The notes beneath the pieces were generated by a model, which saw only the letters and a program-made list of their open reading frames with translations, was not told the origin of the DNA and did no database searches. A stretch of 64,000 bases of DNA from Acholoe squamosa. Lineage: Eukaryota; Annelida; Polychaeta; Phyllodocida; Polynoidae. Both the position numbers and the translations under genes were made by a program. Location: assembly GCA_949317995.1 (NCBI GenBank), contig OX439035.1, forward strand, positions 77,336,394-77,400,393. The letters are read 5' to 3'. Positions 25,801-37,800 of this stretch are shown in pieces; the stretch's first letter is position 1, and each line of letters opens with the position of its first letter.

Positions 25801-28800
25801 GCTGGAGGCGCGCTTCTTGAAGTGCTGGATCCGTTGTGGATGGGTATTGTCGTACCATACGGTGGATGGAAGACAATCCTGACTGCCCACAACCACAGCG
25901 CGTCCTCTGTCATCCGGCGTGATGCCGCCAGATGGCGCCACTCCCAGCGGTTGTGTAATAGGGCCGTGTACGTCATCGTGACGGTTGTACGTCATGGTCG
26001 GGGAGGACTTGTTGAGAAGGTTAGGGACGGAGGAAGATAAGGACGGGCGTGTCGCCATTTGTAACAATGTGAGTGGGGGTGGGCGGGGCCGTGTTTTCTG
26101 TTGTACTCTCTTATCTCCCAGTCCTCCCTCCTTGGCCTTGTCTTTGTTATCTGTGATCTCTCCTGCCGAGGTCGTCCCCACTACCTCAGGTATGGTTACA
26201 GGTGTGTCCCTCCCACCCACTTTGCCCCCACCGTGGAGGGTGGTGGTGGAGGCTGAGGCCGAGGTGACACTCAGATCCCCGGAGGAGGAAGGAGTGATAA
26301 CGATAGTGACTCTGTCATCCCGACCTGATAGTTGGTCTCCTCCTCCAGCACCTGATTCCCCACCCTCCTCTTCACCTGTATTGGACGGTGCACTGTCGTG
26401 TCGCTCTTTGGTGTCAGGAATCAATGGAATGGCACCAGGATATGTCTGCCCAGGAGGTGAGCCATCCAGTAAATGCTCACAGAAATCTCCACTTTTATAA
26501 GAAGTTGGCCGTATGTCTGGCTCATCTAGCAAAGATGTCCCATGGTTGATTTTTGATTCTTGATCTCGTAATCCTCCATGGCCTGTCTGATGGAGCTGTG
26601 GCGAAGGCTTACTCCCCACAGACATAAGAATATCATCATGACTAGCCCGACGATCGTCCTCCCTGCTCCCTAGGTAACTATCCAGCTCCTCATCATGCCA
26701 GATTGACGAACTACGCTCACGGGCCTTCTTTCTGGGCATAAAGAGGTTGAAGAGGGAGTGGCGTTTGTTTGCTGGTTTGGGACTGGGTTCAGGGCTGGGC
26801 TCAGGACTATGGTCTGCACTTTTAGACACCCTATCTCCCAGCCCACTGTACCCCTTCCCTCCAGCCACACCTCCCCGGGACCGCACAAAAACGCCTTCCT
26901 CTTCATCTCCAGCGTCATGAACGTCCATAGATAGGGCTTGTGGAGATTTCTTACTCTTAAAGACGTTGAAAATTGAGAAACGCCTTTTGTTAGTGGCTTT
27001 TGGTGATTTGGGCGACTTTGAGGATTTTGGCGACTTTGGAGGGTGAGTTCTTTCTTCAACATGGCCAATGCCGCTCCAGGATCCGTCTGAGAGGTCATCT
27101 GGTAAATCCTCACTCATTTTCGCAGCAGTCTCCTGGCAGACATCAATTATTTCAACCAATTTTGCTTCATTCTACTGATTTCTGTGTTGAAATGTTGGTG
27201 CTTTAGTTCCCAGTGGAAACACCAGGTGGCAGCAAGGCAACATGTGCTATTGGCTCAGTGTTTAAGCGTTTCATTACCTTACTGTTTATAGCTCTCTGTC
27301 TTTACATACTGCTCCAATGTCAGAATATTTTAAATTTTACATTTATTAGTTATACATTTAGATTCTTTAGATGCTCTTGTATAGCCATAGTTTCATATGA
27401 CAAATAAGATCATTTTAGTCTGAAGAAGATGTGACATATTGGATAGCTGTGATGTATATCAACTTCGCATCTTTGTATCACTGCATGTTCTATATACGTA
27501 ATCCAATAATTCAAGCTTTTCGTTATTTGAAGTGTCTGTGTCTATTTCTATCCCACAAGATGGATGGATAACCTCACAAAGTCTGTCATGAGATGGTAGC
27601 TTAGGTCGCCCTGAATGGTCCAAGTGACCAGTGCTACTCTTATCAGGTCACCTGGAGTGGCATCTACCTAAAGCAGATATTGGTGGGCTCTCTGCAAAGA
27701 TAGAGAAATAAGATTATTAGTTAATTGATAATAAATATGTCTATACAATTGATAAATACCCGTAGGTTGCGTTGGGGTAGTTTGATGAAAAGAGAAACCA
27801 TTAAACTCCCATACATGTTTTAATGGGACATTAATAAGGGTATTTAAAGATGAAATTAATAGTTCATGAAAATCAAATTTACGAAAATGGGGCTTACAGG
27901 GTCTGACCAAAGATAGGGTGCGGCTTATAGGGGGGTATTTTACCCTATAGAACAGTACTAAAACATCAGTTTTCAGCCCTTACTGGCAGCCTATAACTTC
28001 GTCTTAGGGTGCGGCTTATACCAGGATTGCGGCTTATACGAAAGAATTTACGGGTAGTAGATAGTACGGTTGTAGTGGATCCCATCACTTCATCATTTTT
28101 TACCTGCTGGGGGTGTTGGAGGAAATAGGTGGATAACCAGTGGGGCAGTAGGCAGTCAGTATGTGTGTGTGTGTGGGGGGGGGGGGGGTCTGGGAAAGCT
28201 CAACATCTGGTTAGAAACACACCCTACACAAAAACGCCCTACCCCGGCCTTGTTCAAAAGGTACTGCCCGCACCTATTTAGTTCCACCCGGCTCACACAT
28301 ACATAGGTATGGTAGGGTCAAAGGGGCAGCAGAAAAAGATGGGCAATAAATAATTGTTGATACATGTGCTATTTTTACTTGTTTTTAGAGATAGAATTCC
28401 ATGCTAGGGGGGAGGGATAAACGATATGTAGATAACACAGGCGTGGGAATCGTAGATGGTCGATTAAATATTATCACACGTGTTGATTACATGAGTAAAT
28501 TATCACTGTGGTGCACATGCGAATAGGTTTTTCTACAAGTGTCAAATGCTGAAAATGAGTTTGATATGAGCATAAACACCCACTAAAGCAGAGATAACAG
28601 CTAACTAGATTAAAATATATCAGAATGGTATGGCATTAAAATCTTTCCCCACAAACCGCCTACTCCATATGGATAACCTAATACCCAAGTAGCTCCTATG
28701 TAAATGAGTGCACATGTAGAAATGCTATATTTCCTTCTATTAACCCTCCAGTGAGGGTGTCCCCTTTTTTGCTGAATAAACAAAAAAAAAGATGGGTAAC

Positions 28801-31800
28801 TTACGAGAGGGCAAGGCCTCCCTACCCCCACCTCATCACTCTCATGTTATATTTCCTTCTATTAACCCTTCAGTGAGGGTATCCCCATTTTTGCTGAATA
28901 AACAAAAAAGTCGGGTTACTTGTGAGAGGGCACCGGCCTCCCTACTGCCACATCATCCCCCTCACTCTCCATACACATAGCTCACACCCTGTGTGCCTTA
29001 ACATGTTACCGGTAGGTAGGTACAGAGTACGCCCTGGAGGAGGGGTCTCACCCCTGGCCCTAAATCCCTCTGTTGTGCACATGATGGATGATTAGCACAC
29101 CTCAATGTGTTCTCATCATGTTAAACTCAAAGGTACCTAAAAACAACAGAATATACAGTTGCAGTCTTACTACAGCAATATGGGCGCGGGTAATATACAA
29201 TAAAGAACTCTTGGTGCACCTTATACGATTCTCCCGAAGCACCCTTACAGTGGTATGAGGGGAGCTCCGAGTTGCCCATATGTTTTTGAATTTTCAAAGT
29301 CCATTGGATAGAAGAGAAGTTATGCCATTTAAGAAAAAAAAATTATAGAAAGTCCACAACGTCTGGATGCGGGGTATTAGGGTAATATCCGAATACATAT
29401 CTCTTGCTGACAGCATCTGAGCTAAGTTATAAATTTGTATATTGATGTTGGCTAAGTTTGTGTCAGAATAAATTATTTGTTTTGTTATTGCTAAATCTGC
29501 TATTGTCAGATATCAAGTTACACATCTATTACAAATTTCCTTTTCTTGCATATGTGAAGAATATTAGTCAATGCAGATATTTTACTTCACTGCTACTTCA
29601 GAATGATATTTGTACTCATGGAATCTATTTGACAAAGTAATTTCAACTTGTTTCCAGCATTAATTCGGCTTGGGCCATTATCTAAACGCCTACCTGGTTG
29701 AATCATTCCTGTCAGTATCGCATGTCTCTATCACTCATTACCCAGCTTTAAATTGGATTAACCTCTCCTAGCCCCGTATCATATGTACTTGAGCCACAGC
29801 CCTCTTAGTTTACACACTGATACCCATATGAGGTCATTTATAGCTAGATGAGGATGAGGGTTGATCCTTCCACCAGGAAGAAGACATAGGACAGTCACAA
29901 TAATAATTCTGTACAACTCGTATAGACCACAATACCCATCGGCACTGTGAGCTAGGCCCATGAATATTTTCTATGGGATATTGCCATGGAGAGAAAAGAG
30001 AAAACTTTACGATAGTGCATCCATAGTTTTAAAAGTTCAGTGAGGGGCGACAAAACGTGTTACTTACCTACCTTAATTAACGTTGGGGCCACATTCCTAT
30101 GATAGGATCGAGGAGGACACTAGAGTCTTTAGAACATCCCCAACCCTATAATGAGAAATAGAACGCAGCCTTTGGCTCATCTTGTCCTGAAGTAGCTGTA
30201 TGCTATATCATTCCCTTGTCCTGAACCCCAGAGTTCACGAGGCTAGTGTCCATACTGAGCTCTACAGAAAACCCTACTACTAGTACTCCCACCACCGGCT
30301 AGTGCTAACTTCCAGGTTGCCATAGAAACCCAGTCTAGTCCGAGCAACAGGTGGAACTCAGGGTTGGCGGTATGAGGCCTGCTTCTCAATGTAAGATGTA
30401 TCAAGTAGCAATAATTGGGCACAGGTAGCACAATGTCCCCACTGTTATTGTTCTCCTTTAATGAGTGCAGTCAGCTAGATAGTAAAGGTTAGCAAACACC
30501 TTTGTTGTCTTTTACCTGCCTGATAATGTAGTATACCTAGGACCAGTCGCTCACTAATTTACACTAGCTCGCTCACTAATTTACACTAGCTCGCTCACTC
30601 ACTCACTTTCTGATACAGTAAAATTCCGTTATTACAAAGTGCTTGGGACAAGCAGAAAAATTCGTTATAAACGAATTTCGTTGTAACCAAATCATGTAGT
30701 TAAAGGCCATTAATAAGTTCATAGCACATTGTAGGCGGTTGTAGAAGCCCTATCACACATCCTGACACCTCTCAGATCTCCTGTACCGGTCTGTGCCTAC
30801 CACAAGGTTAGCAGTTGTAGAAGCCCTATCACACATCCTGACACCTCTCAGATCTCCCCTCTGAGGGTACAAGTGAAGCCTTTGAAGTCATTGTAAGGCC
30901 ACTTAGGCTACTGTACAAGCCCAAAAAGTTCGTTGTAAACGATCTCAGGTCATGATAAGTTTGTTGTAGAGGGATTTATTTACTATAGAAATGTATGAGG
31001 CTGAATTGGTACAATGGAATTTGTTTTTTATAAACGAAAATTCGTTGTAACAGGATTCGTTGTAATGGAATTTTACTGTAGCTTGCTTAGGGGCCGCCCA
31101 TAAATGACGTCATGCCTTTTTTAAACCATTCCTTGACACCCCCAGCCATGCTTTTACTACATAAATACGGGGCATCATGATTGTATTGTATGTGACAGAG
31201 TTTCCAGCTTATACTGATAATTGGCCACCTGAGATGGAAGAAGTCTTATTAACCATAGGAGCTGTCATTTTTTATTTTCCATCACGTTGACAAGTGAACT
31301 ACCCTATCGTATGTAGATGTGTATACACTTCAGACTTTATTTTTGGAGTAACCTGCAGTGTTAGCAGAAATATCACTTTTCTTGATTTTAAGCCTAGCAA
31401 CCAGGTAAATTGAGGGCTTAATAAAGGCCGTACCCCTTTTCAGGGATGTAAGCCTTCAGGAATTATCAGGATTTCCTGATTTCTGAAAACTTTGAACGAC
31501 ATGGATTATCCTTATACACGTGGTAGGGAAGGCTGTTTGGAAAAAAAAGAAGGCTTTTATATCAAGTAAATGTATGGCTTCCTGATTTTTGCCCATGCCT
31601 GACTTACATCCCTGCCTTTTAATTAAAAAGAAAATCCTGGATCCGACACTCCAGGTAATAGCTAGAACAATATCAAGTAAGACGCCTCCTTTACCAGTAT
31701 CTTGTCCTGGTAATTACATATAGTCTCTAAGTCAGTGAGCTCTTGAATGGAGACCTGGTATGAACCCATTTAATAAGGAGGGATGTGCCAGCCTCACCAT

Positions 31801-34800
31801 GCATCTAGTCTGAATGCACGGGCATGGGTGTAGGAGCATAGTCAAGTAACCAGATCCATGAGAATAGAAGCATTTCTATATTGGAACCTCATATAGTTGC
31901 TCCAGAAACTACCGTATAGTTTCCAGTTACCCGACCGACCCTAGCGAAACAGGGCCAATCCTGGAAATATTTTTTTTTATTTTGGGATTTTTTGACATTT
32001 TTGGGAAATTTTTAAGCATTTTCCCAGTAATTTTCACAATTTTTCATCACTTTTCGTGGAGCTCATCTAGGCCCTCATGTATTGGTATACAGTTCATAAC
32101 ATTCATTCACATCTTTTACAAATGCTTCACATTTCTTTTGTTTTTCATATTTCTACTGTAAAATCATAGAATCCAACATGTCTGCCCATACTTTTCTATA
32201 CAAAATCAAAAAGATAAAAATCTGACCTACCGACCCTAGACCTTTTAGCCATCATGTAACTGGAAACACACAATTTTTTTTTGGGCCCCATATAGTCTTT
32301 ACCGAGTTAAGGAGAATATTCACAAGTTGTGTGAAGGTATACTGTTTCGAGCACATGTGGGCACAGGGCAGAGAAGGATTTGTGACCAGAAGTGAACTTG
32401 GGTGGGTGCATTGGGGTTAGGATAGGTTATCTCCATATCCCCTACCCAACTTCCTTTGGCCGGAATTCCCTCCATCTCCAAAATAAACATACACCGATTT
32501 AATTACAAATTATGGTAGTTAGTGTCTGTTGATAGAGACAGTGTGGAGTGTGGTACATGATTTATTATGCATGCCTGGCCCTGGATGTGGCTTTTGGTGG
32601 CAGACCGGACCTTTGTACACCCCCCTCCCCCACCCCACACATACACATGTACACCTCTTTGACACTCAAGGACTGACCCCCTTAACACATGACTAACACT
32701 GATAACAAAACACAGGCTCTCCGAACTACATTAAATGTTAGTAGGAATTATCATGATATATATTTATGTCTTTCTTTAAAGCATAGAGCATTGACATGCC
32801 TACATCTTTAATAATATATATATATATAAAAAAAAAAAAGATTGTATAATATTCAATGGGAACAATAGGAATAGTTGGAGATGTAAGTGTATCTGTTGAC
32901 AGTATGACTAAGATGTAAACATATTTTGTACAAAGTGCAGACTAAACCAGGGACGCTGGGTGGTTGGGGTGGGAGATGGTTGGACGCTGGTTTGTATTGT
33001 GTGTGTATGTGGGGGGGGGGGGGGCTCCTGGGTCCGGCCCGCCCCCTGTAACACTGACCCTCTCTCCCATGACCCCCTCCCCGGATCCAACGTTTGTGCT
33101 GTATGTATACCACCTCCTACTTCCAATCCAGACAGCTGTAGCCCCCTGGGTCCAGTATTCATACATATACTGTATTAAGTATAATGGGTATTTACATTAT
33201 ACCTAACATAAAATATCTTCAAAGACTACTTACCTAACATATTCAGTGGAATGATTCATGTAGTTTGTATCCAGTGTCGTACCTGAATTGACAGGAATCT
33301 ATCTAAATATCTCACACAGATCCTCTGCATTTCTGATATTTCTCTCTATGCTTATCCTTATGCCAGGCGCTTAAGACAATGCTGAATGTATGTGGAATGA
33401 ATAGCCCCCCCCCCCCTCCGATACATATGCACATCTCTTCCTCCACCACCACCTCCCCTGGGACCAAAGAATCCCCATGCATACACATACCCTGGAGGCT
33501 GGGCCGGCACATAGATCCATGTACTGTATTAATCCCTCCTCCTGATCAGACTCTGGCTGGGATACTTATGTGTGTACACGTATATATACAAATCACCATC
33601 TGACTCTACTAACCTTCTATACAGGAACATTGTGAGTGGGATCGGTGCCCTCTAACCCCATCTTCTGTGTTCAAGTATACAGATTCCATGTGGTGCGAGG
33701 TAATCCAGATTGTGGGATGTTCTTCCCTGGTGGGCACACGACAAGATCTGGGATGTTCCTGGCAGGCTAGGTGAGGTTGGAAGCACTGCTGAACAGGTGT
33801 GGTGATTGAGTGGAGGGGTGGGGGGCAGGTGAGAGGATGGGTGGGGGTTATAGGGTTTCTGGGGGGGGGGGTATTGACCATCTATAACTGATCCAGCTCT
33901 GACACATTGAGATCCACAGCAGACCAGGCCCTACCAGCATGGTGTTGTAGTGGAGGCGGCTGGTAGGTCTCCACTTGTCCTGACACCACTAACACCACCA
34001 CCACCCCATCCACACCACCACCGCCACAACCACCACCACTACTACTTCCCTCAAGAACCCAACCTCTATGGTAGGTGTGCGCACCAATTTAAGAAATATA
34101 AGGTTGCAAAATTAATACCTTCATGAACAGGGATGAAAGTCTTCATGGATTTCCCTGATTTCAGGAATTCTGAAGTTCCATGGCCCTATACATTCAAATA
34201 AAACCCCAGGTTTTGGTGCGGATATTGGACCATTTCAGAGATTTTCCTGCTCTGTGACTTACATCACCGCATTAAAAATTAGAAAGTGGTACTAAGTTAC
34301 CTACTGTAGGCAACACAGCCATCCTGATCTGCTATCCTCCAGGCGGTCTTATATGTATAATTCCAGCAGGCCTTCTGATCCATCCTAGCCATTTATATTA
34401 CACACATAACCCAGGCTATGTGGTGCATAGATGTGATCGTGGCATATTAATGGCTAGTAATACCCGTCCAGGTACCTACAGTAATAGGTTGTCTGGGATT
34501 GTAATGGGGGATTAGATGTCTGGTGGGTATTCGATCTAGTAATGTATTTTGTACGGTGCACTCAACTTACCCCCCCCCCCCAATAGATTATGACCAAGCA
34601 AAAAGACATATCTTGCTTCCTTACATACGTACACTTTGTATGCTTGAAGGTTTTTTGTTTTGTTTTCTGTCAATATGAATTAACTTTGCATGTATATAAT
34701 ATGTCGCCGCCTTACTGCAAGAAGGTTATATCTGCATTTTTCAAGTTTTGCGGGAGAGGCAAAAGAAGTGTTCCACTTACTATATATAGCACTTAGACTT

Positions 34801-37800
34801 AGTGGAAACAGCAACATCGCACAGACAGAGCTTCAGTACTTTCATAGTAGCTAGATAAGTGTCAATACATGTTAAAACTGAAGAAATCTCATTTTTGCCA
34901 AAATATCAGTTCCAACCTTCTTGCACTAACTAAGGCGGCGATGTGTACGTGTCGTTTTATTTGTATGGTGCCATATTGTATTTACCAGATGATAGCTGGT
35001 TGGATCACAGTTGAAAAGAATCACCGATGTGTGTCATGTAGGTGATTTCCTGACTCATTGACCCTCTGAATTCCACCTTGTGCATTAATGCACCGAGTTT
35101 CTTTTCTCTTGCTAGTCTTGGTGTTATGGTGTGACTAGAGTTTTAGAAATTTGAATAGGTTAAAACCAATTACACCAACAACGACTTATTCACGTCGACC
35201 AATGCAATAACGGATATATTGGACGAGACATACTGGTAACATCAGAGAAGTAATGATGCATGGAGGCCTGGCGTGTAGGTATACTCATCATGTCAGCTTT
35301 TCTGAATTAATAGTCTCAAAGGTTTGGGGAGATCCATCAAAGCATTGATCATGAGCTACTGTACTATCCAAGCACCATACTGACAACTAAAGCTAAGCTT
35401 GAGGCTCCATGCTTTCTTTAAAGGTTTACCCTCAGGTTATCCCCACGTGATCTTCTCCAGTTAGATGTAGGAATAACATGTAACGCACAAGGTTGGTCAA
35501 TCCATGTAACTGGGACATAGCATGATCTCTGTTTGTGAAATTGGATGGCGCCAATTGGATAAGGTCCAGGCATTTAGCACATACTATGGTGTCTCCAGTT
35601 TATGCAGAATAGACAACTTTATGCCACGTTGGGTGCTCCTTTGACAGTGAACCTTTGCCATCATCTGACAAGGGAGCTGGAATCACATGTAGTATTCACA
35701 ATACCCATGTCATGTGTGTAATGTTACGACATTTATTCATCCCCATTATTCAAAGTAAACCACTTGTTCTGTCAGTTCTACCTCAAATACAGATCGGTAT
35801 TCAACGTGAAATTGTCTCCTTGACAGTCCATTAAAAAGCTGTAAATTGGATCTGATGATAGTGAGATGACTGTGTAGCTTATCAGTGGTAGTTTGATATG
35901 TGTCAGGTATTTGGTCATTTTATGGTGTATGCCACATACACTTGACTGTAGCTGGCTACATGGTCCTCAGGACTGGATCATTATCAGTGTTTTATGAGAG
36001 TCACAGTGGGACACCTAGGTGTGTATGGGGGCACTGATTGTGACTTTGTTAGCATACTGATTCATACTAGGGAGATCTATACCACTTTGTCAATACTAGT
36101 CAGGGGCCCAGTGATTAATACATGTTTGGGTGCATTCGTGTAATCTTCTGCATGGACAGGGTACCAGTTGGGTAAACTTTAAATAGATTTTGAAAAGAAA
36201 ACGGTTGATTAAGCTCTGTTGATGAGCCATGTTTAGCTAGAGATAGATGTATCTTCTCCCATAATGGAATAAAGGGTTCCCACAGGTCAGGGACTGTCAG
36301 GGAATAAGTGATCAGGGAATTTCGTGAAATTTTATCATAATAATAATTATTGATCTGGGAAATGCGATCCGAGACTCTTGGGAGAACCATGTATAATAAC
36401 GAATTGGTAAAAAATAAATCGATAACAAGAATTCAGATAATAGGCTGAGAAAAGCTTTAGAATATACTTTTTATTAACATCCTCCATAGAAACAACTAGA
36501 GTACACCCAGCTGTAGTGCGTCCGAACATACCCCAAACACAGGTATCGGTAAGATTGTAATGAGCCACATCGCTCACATGCAGAAACAACTAGTTCTCAA
36601 TTTCCTTAATTGCTTCTACATTCAAATTACACTTGATTTTTCTTCGAATTTAGATTGCATGGCTCAAATTTGCAACAAAATGGGGGATAATACGAATTAA
36701 GTCGATGTCACGAACCTCCCATTAACTTGGTTACAGGATATAATGCACCGAGTTTCTTTTCTCTCCCCAGCCTTTATGTTATGGTGTGACTAGAGTTTTA
36801 GACATTTGAATATGTTAAACCCAATTACACCAACAACGACTTATTCACGTCGACCAATGCAATAACGGATATATTGGACGAGACATACTGGTAACATCAG
36901 AGAAGTAATGATGCATGGAGGCCTGGCGTGTAGGTATACTCATCATGTCAGCTTTTCTGAATTAATAGTCTCAAAGGTTTGGGGAGATCCATCAAAGCAT
37001 TGATCATGAGCTACTGTACTATTCAAGCACCATACTGACAACTAAAGCTAAGCTTGAGGCTCCATGCTTTCTTTAAAGGTTTACCCTCAGGTTATCCCCA
37101 CGTGATCTTCTCCAGTTAGATGTAGGAATAACATGTAACGCACAAGGTTGGTCAATCCATGTAACTGGGACATAGCATGATCTCTGTTTGTGAAATTGGA
37201 TGGCGCCAATTGGATAAGGTCCAGGCATTTAGCACATACTATGGTGTCTCCAGTTTATGCAGAATAGACAACTTTATGCCACGTTGGGTGCTCCTTTGAC
37301 AGTGAACCTTTGCCATCATCTGACAAGGGAGCTGGAATCAAATGTAGTATTCACAATACCCATGTCATGTGTGTAATGTTACGACATTTATTCATCCCCA
37401 TTATTCAAAGTAAACCACTTGTTCTGTCAGTTCTACCTCAAATACAGATCGGTATTCAACGTGAAATTGTCTCCTTGACAGTCCATTAAAAAGCTGTAAA
37501 TTGGATCTGATGATAGTGAGATGACTGTGTAGCTTATCAGTGGTAGTGTGATATGTGTCAGGTATTTGGTCATTTTATGGTGTATGCCACATACACTTGT
37601 CTGTAGCTGGCTACATGGTCCTCAGGACTGGATCATTATCAGTGTTTTATGAGAGTCACAGTGGGACACCTAGGTGTGTATGGGGGCACTGATTGTGACT
37701 TCGTTAGCATACTGATTCATACTAGGGAGATCTATACCACTTTGTCAATACTAGTCAGGGGCCCAGTGATTAATACATGTTTGGGTGCATTCGTGTAATC

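Larger units (their letters stand above)
27160..35085. other. Intron 1 of NPC2-like gene 1, middle part
   Basis: No convincing exon. Contents include a decayed CGCGTATAAG-family copy (about 27905-28055), a 122-bp-offset tandem duplication (28727-28970), a pogo-like element (30616-31078), a CAGGGATG element (31441-31614), a TTTCCAGTTAC element (31917-32270), G/C homopolymer runs near 33010, 33410, 33860 and 34570, and a second CAGGGATG copy (34138-34269). The overlapping open frames at about 32850-33210 arise from GC-skewed low-complexity DNA. Confidence 0.5.

Noticed and set aside
24749-26500. Several plus-strand open frames of 68-171 codons
   Set aside because: They are antisense to the 816-codon gene, whose high GC content creates long shadow frames; their translations are compositionally odd and show no domain.
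32853-33206. Cluster of overlapping frames on both strands
   Set aside because: They arise in G- and C-run low-complexity sequence, and no frame shows a domain or splice context.
36115-36589. 91- and 80-codon minus-strand frames in the tandem duplication
   Set aside because: Retained in both copies, but the copies are too similar for this to show selection, and the frames overlap each other without known domains.
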